A stretch of 8,861 bases of DNA from Hyphomicrobiales bacterium (GTDB taxonomy: Bacteria > Pseudomonadota > Alphaproteobacteria > Rhizobiales > Devosiaceae), in contig JALWTJ010000064.1 in NCBI GenBank assembly GCA_027082895.1, positions 1 to 8,861 of the forward strand, given 5' to 3'. The notes beneath the pieces are model-generated. The model saw only the letters and a program-made list of their open reading frames with translations. It was not told where the DNA came from and searched no databases. Positions 1 to 6,418 of the stretch are shown piece by piece. The number at the start of each line of letters is the position of its first letter. Position 1 is the first letter of the stretch. A program made the translations under genes and the position numbers.

Positions 1-626
1 GACTGGTGCAGCGCCGGGCGCCGGTCTATGACAAGTCGCGGGATGGTCATTACAACCTGATTTCGGCCCTGCACAAGTCGATCCGGGGGTCGGACCCGGA
101 TGCGGCGCTCTATTATTTTTCCCGCATGCTGGACGGGGGGGAAGATCCGATGTTTCTTGCCCGGCGCCTCATTCGCATGGCGGTGGAAGATATCGGACTG
201 GCCAGCCCGGAGGCGCTGGGCCATTGCGTGGCGGCGCGGGATGCCTATCAGATGCTGGGTTCGCCGGAAGGAGAACTGGCCCTGGCGCAGGCGGTTGTCT
301 TTCTGGCTCTGGCACCCAAGTCGAACGGGGTTTACACGGCGTTCACATCAGCGATGGCCTTTGCGCGGAAAAACGGTTCACCGCCGCCGCCTCACATCAT
401 CCTGAACGCCCCGACGCGCCTGATGAAGCAGGAGGGGTACGGAAAGGGGTACATCTACGATCACGATACGCCGGAAGGTTTTTCGGGTCAGGACTATTTC
501 CCCGAGGCGACGGGGCGGCAACGTTTCTATCACCCCGTGGAGCGGGGTTTTGAACGGGAGTTGAAAAAACGGCTCGACTATTTCGAGCGATTGCGGTCAA
601 AGAAGGCCGACGAAAACGGGCACTGA
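1..626 (+). CDS. rarA: Replication-associated recombination protein A (RarA/MgsA AAA+ ATPase), C-terminal part
   Basis: This is the 3' part of a gene that enters from the left edge; the frame is open from the first complete codon at 3-5, and about 207 C-terminal residues are present. RarA (MgsA) is a clamp-loader-like AAA+ ATPase that acts at stalled or single-stranded replication forks. The Walker A and B motifs would lie upstream of the window. The visible part is the family's C-terminal oligomerisation region: YDKSRDGHYNLISALHKS followed by RGSDPDAALYYFSRML, then EDIGLASPEAL, GSPEGELALAQAV, an ILNAPTRLMK segment, and a C-terminal GYIYDHD...YFPEATGRQRFYHP...RGFERE stretch. All are typical of RarA. 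The GTG at 6 is internal, not the start. It is the first visible gene of a plus-strand run, with crcB 17 nt downstream. Nothing in the retained part is truncated or shifted. Confidence 0.95.
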   Translation, partial: LVQRRAPVYDKSRDGHYNLISALHKSIRGSDPDAALYYFSRMLDGGEDPMFLARRLIRMAVEDIGLASPEALGHCVAARDAYQMLGSPEGELALAQAVVFLALAPKSNGVYTAFTSAMAFARKNGSPPPPHIILNAPTRLMKQEGYGKGYIYDHDTPEGFSGQDYFPEATGRQRFYHPVERGFERELKKRLDYFERLRSKKADENGH

Positions 627-643
627 CAGGCGAAAAGAACACG

Positions 644-1027
644 ATGAACGGATTTCTACTGGTGGGCGCAGGTGGTGCGCTGGGGGCAATGGCACGCTAT
701 GGCGCGGGGCTTGTTCTGGGGCGGATTGCCCTGGGCGGTTTCCCGTTTGCCACCCTGAGCGTCAACATTCTGGGCTCGTTCCTGATGGGGGTACTGGTGG
801 GCGCGCTGGCCAAGGTGCTGCCGGCGGGCCAGAATGAAATCCGGCTGTTTCTTGCCGTGGGAATGCTGGGCGGGTTCACCACTTTTTCCGCCTTTTCCCT
901 TGATGCGATCACGCTGATCGAGCGCGGGGCGCCGGGGCAGGCGGTGATCTACATGGCCGTTTCTGTCGGGGCGGGTGTCCTGGCGGTGGTCGGGGGGCTG
1001 ATGCTGATGCGGGGGTTGCCCCTTTGA
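644..1027 (+). CDS. crcB: Fluoride ion exporter CrcB/FluC
   Basis: The product is a 127-residue inner-membrane protein of the Fluc family, which forms dual-topology dimers exporting fluoride. Four hydrophobic segments are visible at about 3-27, 33-57, 68-90 and 99-122. Family signatures are present: GGALGAMARY (10-19), the conserved Asn in TLSVNILGSF (N41), and GGFTTFSAFS (76-85), whose Phe78 and Phe81 correspond to the fluoride-coordinating Phe-box residues and whose backbone region forms the central Na+ site in characterised Flucs. Length is normal for the family. The ATG start has only a weak purine-rich stretch upstream (GGCGAAAAGAA). Its stop codon overlaps the TTG start of rluC by 4 nt, so translation is probably coupled. 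No crcB-type fluoride riboswitch fits in the 17-nt upstream gap, so expression probably follows the operon rather than fluoride. Confidence 0.95.
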   Translation: MNGFLLVGAGGALGAMARYGAGLVLGRIALGGFPFATLSVNILGSFLMGVLVGALAKVLPAGQNEIRLFLAVGMLGGFTTFSAFSLDAITLIERGAPGQAVIYMAVSVGAGVLAVVGGLMLMRGLPL

Positions 1028-2025
1028 GCGGTGTCCGGCATGTGCGTGTTGCCCCCGACGATGCAGGGTTGCGGCTGGATCGCTGGTTCCTTGTCCATTA
1101 TCCGGCACTCAAGTTCGGCCGGTTGCAGAAACTGTTGCGTTCGGGGCAGGTCCGGGTGGATGGAAAGCGGGTCAAGTCCGGCTTTCGCCTTGAAGCGGGG
1201 CAGCAGGTGCGTGTGCCCCCGCTGGGGGATATGGCCGCCCCTGCACAGAAGGGGCGTGCGCCTGTGTGCGAAGCGGATGCGGCCTTTGTGCGCGATCTGA
1301 TCCTTTACGAGGATGCGCAGGTTTTCGTGCTGAACAAGCCCCACGGGCTGGCCGTTCAGGGGGGAAGTGGCACCACGCGTCACCTGGATGGTCTGCTCAA
1401 GAGCCTTCCCAACAGAAAAGGGGAGGCGCCGCGGCTGGTGCACCGGCTGGATCGGGATACGTCCGGTTGCCTGCTCGTTGCCCGGACCCGTGCGGCGGCG
1501 GCGTATTTTGCTTCCGTTTTCCGCTCCCGCTCTGCCCGCAAGATTTACTGGGCGTTGGTGGTGGGGGTGCCCAGTCCGCCGCAGGGGTCCATCTCATGCT
1601 TCCTTGGCCGGCAGGCGACCCGGGACGGGGAGCAGATGGTGGTGGTGGACAAGGGGGTTCGCGGCGCGCAGCATTCCATGAGTTATTATTCTGTGACCGA
1701 TCATGCGGGGCAGGCATTTTCCTGGGTATCGCTGAAGCCGGTGACTGGCCGCACCCATCAGCTTCGCGTGCACATGATGACGCTGGGTAATCCCATCCTG
1801 GATGATCCACGTTACGGGGCCATGGATAATTGGAACTGGCGTCGGCCCGAGGGGCTGGGCCGCGGGTTGCACCTGCACGCGCGCCGGCTCAGCCTGCCCT
1901 TGCAGGATGGCAGGCGGCTGGATGTCAGCGCGCCCCTGCCGGCGCACATGCAGCAGAGTTTCGACATGCTGGGGTTCGATACTTCCCGGTATGACCGGAA
2001 TGCTCCGGACCCGGAGGAGGCATAG
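1024..2025 (+). CDS. rluC: 23S rRNA pseudouridine synthase, RluC/RluD family (RluA superfamily)
   Basis: A 333-residue RluA-superfamily pseudouridine synthase. The N-terminal S4 RNA-binding domain covers about residues 15-65 (LRLDRWF, LQKLLRSGQVRVDGKRV). The catalytic domain follows, with the NKPHGLAVQGG motif (104-114), the family signature HRLDRDTSG (140-148) with Asp143 as catalytic nucleophile, KIYWALVVG (173-181), and the C-terminal GRTHQLRVHM motif (242-251). RluC modifies U955/U2504/U2580 in E. coli 23S rRNA; this site specificity is inferred from family and from the alphaproteobacterial gene order next to an HAD gene and ATP12. RluD-like specificity cannot be excluded. The start is a TTG that overlaps the crcB stop by 4 nt. 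It places the S4 domain at the usual distance from the N-terminus, whereas the next in-frame Met would cut into conserved sequence. The stop lies 5 nt before the HAD gene. Confidence 0.92.
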   Translation: MSGVRHVRVAPDDAGLRLDRWFLVHYPALKFGRLQKLLRSGQVRVDGKRVKSGFRLEAGQQVRVPPLGDMAAPAQKGRAPVCEADAAFVRDLILYEDAQVFVLNKPHGLAVQGGSGTTRHLDGLLKSLPNRKGEAPRLVHRLDRDTSGCLLVARTRAAAAYFASVFRSRSARKIYWALVVGVPSPPQGSISCFLGRQATRDGEQMVVVDKGVRGAQHSMSYYSVTDHAGQAFSWVSLKPVTGRTHQLRVHMMTLGNPILDDPRYGAMDNWNWRRPEGLGRGLHLHARRLSLPLQDGRRLDVSAPLPAHMQQSFDMLGFDTSRYDRNAPDPEEA

Positions 2026-2030
2026 CGCAC

Positions 2031-2498
2031 GTGCTCAGGCTGGTGGTTTTCGATCTTGATGGTACGCTGGTGGATGGTGAGGTGCTGTTTGTCGGGGCGG
2101 CGGACGTGGTGCGGACCCTGTGGCGACGCAAGGATACCGTGCTGGCGGTGGCAACGGGCAATTCCCGGCGGATCGCGGAGCGGGTTCTGGAGGCCCACGG
2201 GCTGGGCGCCTGCTTTTCCTCGCTGCAGACGCCGGACACCAACCGGAGCAAACCGGACCCGGAAATGCTGTTTGCGGCCATGGACGTTGCGGGTGTGGGC
2301 CCCCGGGCGACGGTGATGGTGGGCGACACGGTGCCGGACATGGTAATGGCCCGGACGGCGGGGGTGCGGGCGCTGGGAGTTGGCTGGGGCCATCATGGCC
2401 GCGCGGCTCTGCTGGAGAGCGGCGCGAAAAATGTCGTTGCGAACATGGGACAGCTAGTCGGGGCCGTGGACAGGCTTTTGGAGGATGACGATGCGTGA
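2031..2498 (+). CDS. HAD-superfamily hydrolase (phosphoglycolate phosphatase-like), minimal or capless
   Basis: A 155-residue haloacid dehalogenase-fold phosphatase. All four catalytic motifs are visible: motif I FDLDGTLVD with nucleophile Asp8 and acid/base Asp10, motif II AVATGNS with Thr42, motif III SKPDPEML with Lys74, and motif IV VGDTVPDM with Asp99 and Asp103 for Mg2+. The phosphatases usually found between rluC and ATP12 in alphaproteobacteria are about 220 residues, with a helical C1 cap between motifs I and II. Here only 31 residues separate Asp10 from Thr42, so the cap appears to be missing without loss of frame. The physiological substrate is unknown. The GTG start is supported by a strong GGAGGAGG at 2013-2020, 10 nt upstream. 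The gene follows rluC after 5 nt and overlaps the ATP12 gene by 8 nt, which suggests coupled translation. Confidence 0.88.
   Translation: MLRLVVFDLDGTLVDGEVLFVGAADVVRTLWRRKDTVLAVATGNSRRIAERVLEAHGLGACFSSLQTPDTNRSKPDPEMLFAAMDVAGVGPRATVMVGDTVPDMVMARTAGVRALGVGWGHHGRAALLESGAKNVVANMGQLVGAVDRLLEDDDA
2480..2484 (+). promoter_or_regulatory. Ribosome binding site that decides the ATP12 start
   Basis: GGAGG abuts the ATG at 2485 with no spacer but lies 6 nt before a second in-frame ATG at 2491. Normal Shine-Dalgarno spacing therefore favours 2491 as the start of the ATP12 gene. The site lies inside the last codons of the HAD gene. Confidence 0.6.
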
Positions 2499-3285
2499 AT
2501 TTCTGGATGATGTTCACAAGCACATGCAGGATGGGATCGGGCGGGCGCAGGCCCATGCCCGTCAGGAGTTGCGCAGGCGGTTTTACCGTCGTGCCCGTGT
2601 GGGGCGCGTGACGGAGGGCTTTTCGGTTCTGCTGGACGGCAAGGGGGTAAAGACCCCCGGTGGCAAGCCGGTTCTCGTGGCCCACGAGAAGCTGGCCGAA
2701 GCGCTGTGTGCGGAATGGAACGGGCAGGCAACCCATATCGATCCGCGGACCATGCCTCTGACACGGCTGGTCAATTCCGCCATTGAGGGGGGAGAAGAGG
2801 CATGCAATGAACTGCGTGCGGAAATCGTGCGGTTCGCGGGCAACGATCTGCTGCTCTTTCATGCGGAAAGCCCGCGTGAACTGGTCGCGTTGCAGGGGGA
2901 GGTGTGGGGCAGCATCCTTTCGGACATGACGGCGCGTCTGGATGTGGTGTTTCATCCCGTTACCGGCATCGTGCATCGGGACCAGCCCGAGGAAAGCCTG
3001 CAACGCATTCGCGCGTTGCTGCCGCAAAAGGATCATGTGACGCTGACGGCCCTGGCATCCATTACCGGGCTGACCGGTTCGGGATTGCTGGTGGTTGCTC
3101 TGTTCCATGGGTTGATGGACGCCGACAGGGTGTGGGATGCGGCGCATCTGGATGAGGATTACAATGCGCGCATCTGGGGCGTGGACAGGGAAGCCATGGC
3201 CCGGCGCCGCAAACGGCGGGCGGAATTCGACGCGGCGGTGAAGGTTCTGGAACTGACCGGCCAGCTTCAGCCGGAGCAGGGCTGA
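2491..3285 (+). CDS. ATP12 family F1-ATPase assembly chaperone
   Basis: A 264-residue protein of the ATP12 family, named from the mitochondrial chaperone that binds the F1 alpha subunit during assembly. The bacterial form is essentially confined to alphaproteobacteria and is thought to assist F1Fo synthase assembly in the cytoplasm. Recognisable segments are RRFYRRARVGRV near residue 30, the GFSVLLDGKGVKTPGG stretch, LAEALCAEWNGQ with MPLTRLVNSAIE, and the C-terminal helical domain with LASITGLTGSGLL and EDYNARIWGVDREAMARR. I chose the ATG at 2491 over 2485 because of Shine-Dalgarno spacing. The first 8 nt overlap the end of the HAD gene. It is the last gene of the plus-strand run, and its 3' end overlaps the convergent folK by 19 nt, with no room for a separate terminator. 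Confidence 0.93.
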   Translation: MREFLDDVHKHMQDGIGRAQAHARQELRRRFYRRARVGRVTEGFSVLLDGKGVKTPGGKPVLVAHEKLAEALCAEWNGQATHIDPRTMPLTRLVNSAIEGGEEACNELRAEIVRFAGNDLLLFHAESPRELVALQGEVWGSILSDMTARLDVVFHPVTGIVHRDQPEESLQRIRALLPQKDHVTLTALASITGLTGSGLLVVALFHGLMDADRVWDAAHLDEDYNARIWGVDREAMARRRKRRAEFDAAVKVLELTGQLQPEQG

Positions 3286-3728
3286 GACAGGATCCAGTCG
3301 GCGGTTTCCGGGGAAATTTCGCGCAGCGGGGTCAGCACGAATTCCCGTTCGTGGGCGTAAGGGTGGGGCAGGGTCAGGTCCGGGGTGCGGATGCACAGGC
3401 GTTCCATGGCGATGATGTCCACGTCGATCAGCCGCGGCCCCCATTTTTCCCTTCGTACACGCCCGATCCGGTGTTCGATTTGTTGGCAGGCGGCGAGCAG
3501 CTGGCGGGGGGACAGGGTGGTAGCGACCTGGGCGGCCATGTTGAAGAAATCGGGCTGGTCCGTTTTGCCCCACGGGGCGGTCCTGAGGATGCGGGAGCGT
3601 TTTTCGAGGTCGATCAGTTCGTGGGCATCCAGCAGGGCGAGGGCCTGTTCGAGTTGGACAGGCGGGTCGCCGATATTGGCGCCAAGGGACAGCCAGGCGG
3701 TGGATGGGTGGAGCTTTTGGTCGGTCAT
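3267..3728 (-). CDS. folK: 2-amino-4-hydroxy-6-hydroxymethyldihydropteridine pyrophosphokinase (HPPK)
   Basis: A 153-residue HPPK that transfers pyrophosphate from ATP to 6-hydroxymethyl-7,8-dihydropterin, making the substrate of DHPS. Evidence: SLGANIGD (14-21), RTAPWGKTDQPDFFN (49-63), and the family signature EKWGPRLIDVDII (94-106), with Asp102 and Asp104 matching the Mg2+-binding pair of E. coli HPPK. The C-terminal PHPYAHEREFVLTPL (121-135) is the usual loop and end strand. Length is normal. The ATG overlaps the folB stop (ATGA, 3725-3728), and upstream sequence lacks a clear Shine-Dalgarno, so translation probably depends on coupling to folB. It is the last gene of the rimO-folP-folB-folK chain, and its 3' end overlaps the convergent ATP12 gene by 19 nt. 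Confidence 0.96.
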   Translation of the reverse strand: MTDQKLHPSTAWLSLGANIGDPPVQLEQALALLDAHELIDLEKRSRILRTAPWGKTDQPDFFNMAAQVATTLSPRQLLAACQQIEHRIGRVRREKWGPRLIDVDIIAMERLCIRTPDLTLPHPYAHEREFVLTPLREISPETADWILSQPCSG

Positions 3729-4105
3729 GAGGGGCGGTGCCGGACAAGCTGAACGGCAAATTCGCCGGTCACCACCGGAATCGGGGCTTCGGGCTTGGCA
3801 ACGCGGATGCTGATCCAGTCGATGTCGGCATAGGTGGCGAACAGGCGGTCGATGATGTGCTGGGCGAGGGCCTCCATCAGCTTGAAGCGGCGTTCGGAAA
3901 AGGCGGCCTGCACCGTCTTGAAGATCAGTTCATAGGAAATGGTGTCCTCCACATCATCGGTGCGGGCGGCCCGGGTCAGGTCCATGCCGCACACGACATC
4001 AAGGGAAAAACGGCAGCCCACGGTGCCTTCTTCGGGCATGACCCCGTGATAGCCGTAAAAGGCAAGGCTTTTCAGAACAATGGCATCCCGTTCGGAAAGG
4101 TTCAT
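3725..4105 (-). CDS. folB: Dihydroneopterin aldolase
   Basis: A 126-residue FolB, a cytoplasmic oligomeric aldolase that converts 7,8-dihydroneopterin to 6-hydroxymethyl-7,8-dihydropterin and glycolaldehyde, the step before HPPK. The fold signatures are visible: FYGYHGVMPEE (16-26) with the conserved Glu, SYELIF (57-62) with Tyr58, KLMEALA (75-81) with the substrate-binding Glu78, and the C-terminal VAKPEAPIP (102-110) with Lys104 equivalent to the catalytic lysine. The ATG overlaps the folP stop as ATGA. A good Shine-Dalgarno (AGGAG, plus-strand complement near 4116-4120) lies about 10 nt upstream within the end of folP. Aldolase versus epimerase or oxygenase side activities cannot be separated from sequence. 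Confidence 0.95.
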   Translation of the reverse strand: MNLSERDAIVLKSLAFYGYHGVMPEEGTVGCRFSLDVVCGMDLTRAARTDDVEDTISYELIFKTVQAAFSERRFKLMEALAQHIIDRLFATYADIDWISIRVAKPEAPIPVVTGEFAVQLVRHRPS

Positions 4106-4962
4106 CTGTGTGTCTCCTGTTGGGGCGCGCCGTAGCAGCAGGCCCGGGCCACCCGCAGGGCCTCAAGGTTGGGGGCAACGTCATGGACGCGGAAAATGTG
4201 GGCGCCTTGCTGGTAGGCGAGAACCGATGTGGCCGCGGTAGCTGTCACGCACCGGTCCGGGGGCAGATCCAGCAGGCGGCCGAGCATGGATTTGCGGCTC
4301 ATGCCCACCAGAAGGGGCAGGCCAAATTCGTTGAGATCGAACAGGGAATGCAGGAGGCGGTAATTCTCTTCAAGGGTCTTGGCAAAGCCGAATCCGGGAT
4401 CCAGAACGAGGGCGTTGCGTTTCAGGCCCGCATCAAGGGCGCGGCCAACGGATTTTTCAAGATAGCGTTTCACCTCGTCCATCAGGTCTTTGGACCGGTC
4501 CCGCTCCTTGTCCCAATGCATGGCAATGGCGGGCACCCGGTGAAGTTCGGCCACCTGAACAATTTCGGGATCGTGGTGAAAGCCGGTGACATCGTTGATG
4601 ATGTCCGCGCCCACCTGAATGGCCTGATCGGCAACGAGGGCGCGGAAGGTATCGATGGAAATGGGGGCGGCAATGCCGTTTTCGCGCAGGGCCTGAATGG
4701 CGGGGAGGACCCGGTCCAGTTCTTCCTGCACGCTGACTTCGTCGGCGCCGGGGCGGGTGCTGTGGCCGCCGATGTCGATGATGGCGGCGCCTTGCTCCAG
4801 CATGGCGCGGGCCTGGCTCACGGCCTGTTCGGGGCGCATGAATTTCCCCCCGTCGGAAAAACTGTCAGGGGTAACATTGAGTATGCCCATGATGAGGGGC
4901 TCAGGGCCAAGGGGCATGATGCCGTTCTTCAGGGCAAGGTCGTGGCAGGTGTGCGGGGTCAT
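4102..4962 (-). CDS. folP: Dihydropteroate synthase (sulfonamide target)
   Basis: A 286-residue DHPS that joins 6-hydroxymethyldihydropterin pyrophosphate to p-aminobenzoate. TIM-barrel signatures in order: ILNVTPDSFSDGG (27-39), DIGGHSTRPGA (63-73), SIDT (102-105), IINDVTGF (121-128), LDPGFGFAKT (187-196), GMSRKSMLG (220-228) and FRVHDV (257-262), giving the expected pterin-binding Asn29, Asp104, Asn123, Asp188, Lys224 and Arg258. One deviation is His67 where many bacterial DHPSs have Glu in the GGESTRPGA loop. The segment after the MH motif (148-149) also differs from the commonest pattern. The frame stays open to 5097, but that extension lies in rimO coding sequence and is arginine/glycine rich. 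The ATG at 4962 overlaps the rimO stop and follows a strong AAGGGGGG, so I use it. The usual folP-glmM pairing is absent. Confidence 0.95.
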   Translation of the reverse strand: MTPHTCHDLALKNGIMPLGPEPLIMGILNVTPDSFSDGGKFMRPEQAVSQARAMLEQGAAIIDIGGHSTRPGADEVSVQEELDRVLPAIQALRENGIAAPISIDTFRALVADQAIQVGADIINDVTGFHHDPEIVQVAELHRVPAIAMHWDKERDRSKDLMDEVKRYLEKSVGRALDAGLKRNALVLDPGFGFAKTLEENYRLLHSLFDLNEFGLPLLVGMSRKSMLGRLLDLPPDRCVTATAATSVLAYQQGAHIFRVHDVAPNLEALRVARACCYGAPQQETHR

Positions 4963-6314
4963 GGCTGCCCCCCTTCCATGAAGCCGAACAGGTCGTAGGC
5001 ATCCGAATCGGTAATGCGGGCGCGGATCATGTCGCCGGGCTTGACGTTTGAAGCCCCCTCCACGACCACCACGCCGTCTACATCCGGCGCATCCCATTTC
5101 GACCGTCCGGTTGCCTGGTTTTCCAGCGGGTCCACATCGTCCACCAGCACGTCGATGGTGCGCCCCACCCGGCGGGAAAGACGGCGGATCGAAATCTCCT
5201 GGGCCTTTTGCATCAGGCGCTCGAAACGCTCCTTTTTGAGGGGTTCGGGTATCTGGTTCTCCAACCGGTTGGCCCGGGCGCCGGCCACCGGCTCGAAGGT
5301 GAAGCAGCCCGCCCGATCGATGCCCGCTTCTTCGATCCAGTCCAGCAGCCGTTCAAAATCGTCCTCCGTCTCTCCGGGGAAACCGACGATGAAGGTGGAG
5401 CGAATGGCAAGGTCGGGGCATGTCCTGCGCCATTTTCCGATCCGTTCGAGGGTCTTTTCCTGGTTGGCGGGGCGGCGCATGGCGCGCAGCACGTCCGGGG
5501 CGGCGTGCTGGAAGGGAATATCCAGATAGGGTAGAATGCGGCCATCGGCCATCAGGTCGATGACGCCATCAACATGGGGGTAGGGGTAGACATAGTGCAG
5601 GCGGACCCATGCGCCCAATTGCCCCAGTTCCTCGCACATGTCGAAAAAACGGGCCCGCACGTCGCGCCCGCGGAATCGGGAGGTGGCATAGCGCAGATCC
5701 TGCCCGTAGGCGCTGGTATCCTGGGAAATCACCAGCAGTTCGCGTGTGCCGGCGGCCACCAGCCGTTCGGCCTCATAGAGCACGTTTGCCATGGGGCGGG
5801 AGACGAGATCGCCGCGAATGGAAGGAATGATGCAGAAGGAGCAGCGGTTGGAACAGCCTTCGGAGATCTTGAGATAGGAATAGTGGCGCGGGGTCAGTTT
5901 CAGGCCCTGCTCGGGTACCAGGTCCAGATAGGGATCGTGTTTCGGCGGGGCGGCGGCGTGAACGGCATTGACGACCTGCTCATATTGCTGGGGGCCGGTC
6001 ACCGCCAGAACCCGTGGATGGGTGGTGCGGATCATGTCCTCCTCGACACCCAGGCAGCCGGTGACGATGACGCGGCCGTTTTCGCTGATGGCCTCGCCGA
6101 TGGCATCCAGACTTTCCGCCTTGGCGCTGTCGATGAAGCCGCAGGTGTTCACGATTACCAGATCGGCCCCCTGATAGTGGGGGGAAAACTGGTAGCCCTG
6201 GGCGCGAAGGGTGGTCAGGATACGTTCGGAATCGACGAGAGCCTTGGGGCAGCCAAGGGAAACCAGGCCAATGACCGGGGCGTTGCTGCTGCTGGTGTCC
6301 GGTGAAGATGTCAT
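4959..6314 (-). CDS. rimO: Ribosomal protein uS12 (RpsL) Asp methylthiotransferase RimO
   Basis: A 451-residue radical-SAM enzyme that adds a beta-methylthio group to the conserved aspartate (Asp89 in E. coli) of ribosomal protein S12. The N-terminal UPF0004 domain carries three cluster cysteines (Cys22 in SLGCPKALVDSE, Cys58 in NTCGFIDSA, Cys87 in VTGCLG). The radical-SAM CxxxCxxC motif is Cys154, Cys158 and Cys161 (GCSNRCSFC). SRPMANVLYEAE, VRLHYVYPYPH, LPYLDIPFQHA and FIVGFPGETEDDF follow, and a TRAM domain fills the last ~70 residues. SLGCPKALVDSE and the CSNRCSFCIIPSIRG context point to RimO rather than MiaB. Both 4Fe-4S sites look intact and the length is normal. The start ATG at 6314 has only a GGGGC-like stretch upstream. 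It heads the chain rimO-folP-folB-folK, with the folP start overlapping its stop (ATGA). Confidence 0.96.
   Translation of the reverse strand: MTSSPDTSSSNAPVIGLVSLGCPKALVDSERILTTLRAQGYQFSPHYQGADLVIVNTCGFIDSAKAESLDAIGEAISENGRVIVTGCLGVEEDMIRTTHPRVLAVTGPQQYEQVVNAVHAAAPPKHDPYLDLVPEQGLKLTPRHYSYLKISEGCSNRCSFCIIPSIRGDLVSRPMANVLYEAERLVAAGTRELLVISQDTSAYGQDLRYATSRFRGRDVRARFFDMCEELGQLGAWVRLHYVYPYPHVDGVIDLMADGRILPYLDIPFQHAAPDVLRAMRRPANQEKTLERIGKWRRTCPDLAIRSTFIVGFPGETEDDFERLLDWIEEAGIDRAGCFTFEPVAGARANRLENQIPEPLKKERFERLMQKAQEISIRRLSRRVGRTIDVLVDDVDPLENQATGRSKWDAPDVDGVVVVEGASNVKPGDMIRARITDSDAYDLFGFMEGGQP
4968..4975 (-). promoter_or_regulatory. Ribosome binding site that decides the folP start
   Basis: On the minus strand AAGGGGGG lies 5 nt before the ATG at 4962 and inside the last codons of rimO. 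It favours this start over the much longer open frame reaching back to 5097. Confidence 0.6.
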
Positions 6315-6338
6315 TATGGTGCCCCATGCGCTGTGTGG

Positions 6339-6356
6339 ACCGGCAGGGAAGCCGGT
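6339..6356. repeat. Inverted repeat in the rimO leader
   Basis: ACCGGC and GCCGGT form a perfect 6-bp stem around a 6-nt loop. It lies 25 nt upstream of the rimO start codon, just downstream of the candidate -10 box. No T-run follows on either strand, so it does not look like a standard intrinsic terminator. It could be an operator, a 5'-end stabilising hairpin, or the end of the DUF3291 transcript. Confidence 0.45.
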
Positions 6357-6362
6357 GGGGAC

Positions 6363-6390
6363 TGTTTAGCCCAGTTCCGGCAAAGGTCAA
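6363..6390 (-). promoter_or_regulatory. Candidate sigma70-type promoter for rimO-folP-folB-folK
   Basis: On the minus strand a TTGACC -35 (complement of 6385-6390, 5 of 6 to consensus) is followed after 16 nt by TAAACA (complement of 6363-6368, 3 of 6). Transcription would start near 6356, about 40 nt before the rimO ATG. The -10 match is weak, and read-through from lipB and the DUF3291 gene is also possible. Confidence 0.3.
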
Positions 6391-6418
6391 TCATTGGCGA
6401 AGATCAATCATCGGCAAG
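6384..6418. repeat. 17-bp imperfect tandem duplication at the DUF3291 stop codon
   Basis: Positions 6384-6401 and 6401-6418 match at 14 of 18 bases with a period of 17. They share TCAATCAT and a GGC core. The right-hand copy encodes the last codons and TGA stop of the DUF3291 gene. The left-hand copy is non-coding and contains the TTGACC used in the candidate rimO promoter. Confidence 0.6.

Noticed and set aside
627..643. Fluoride riboswitch before crcB
   Set aside because: Only 17 nt separate rarA and crcB, too short for the crcB RNA motif, and no pseudoknot-like pattern is visible in the end of rarA.
2035..3759. A 574-codon open frame on the minus strand opposite the HAD and ATP12 genes
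   Set aside because: It is rich in Pro, Arg and His with no recognisable domain and runs antisense to well-supported genes. This is the usual shadow of GC-rich coding sequence.
4108..4998. A 296-codon plus-strand frame opposite folP
   Set aside because: Glycine- and valine-rich antisense shadow of a certain gene; no family resemblance and no ribosome binding site of note.
4963..5097. A 45-residue N-terminal extension of FolP
   Set aside because: It lies wholly in rimO coding sequence, is Arg/Gly rich, and the ATG at 4962 has a strong Shine-Dalgarno and an ATGA overlap.
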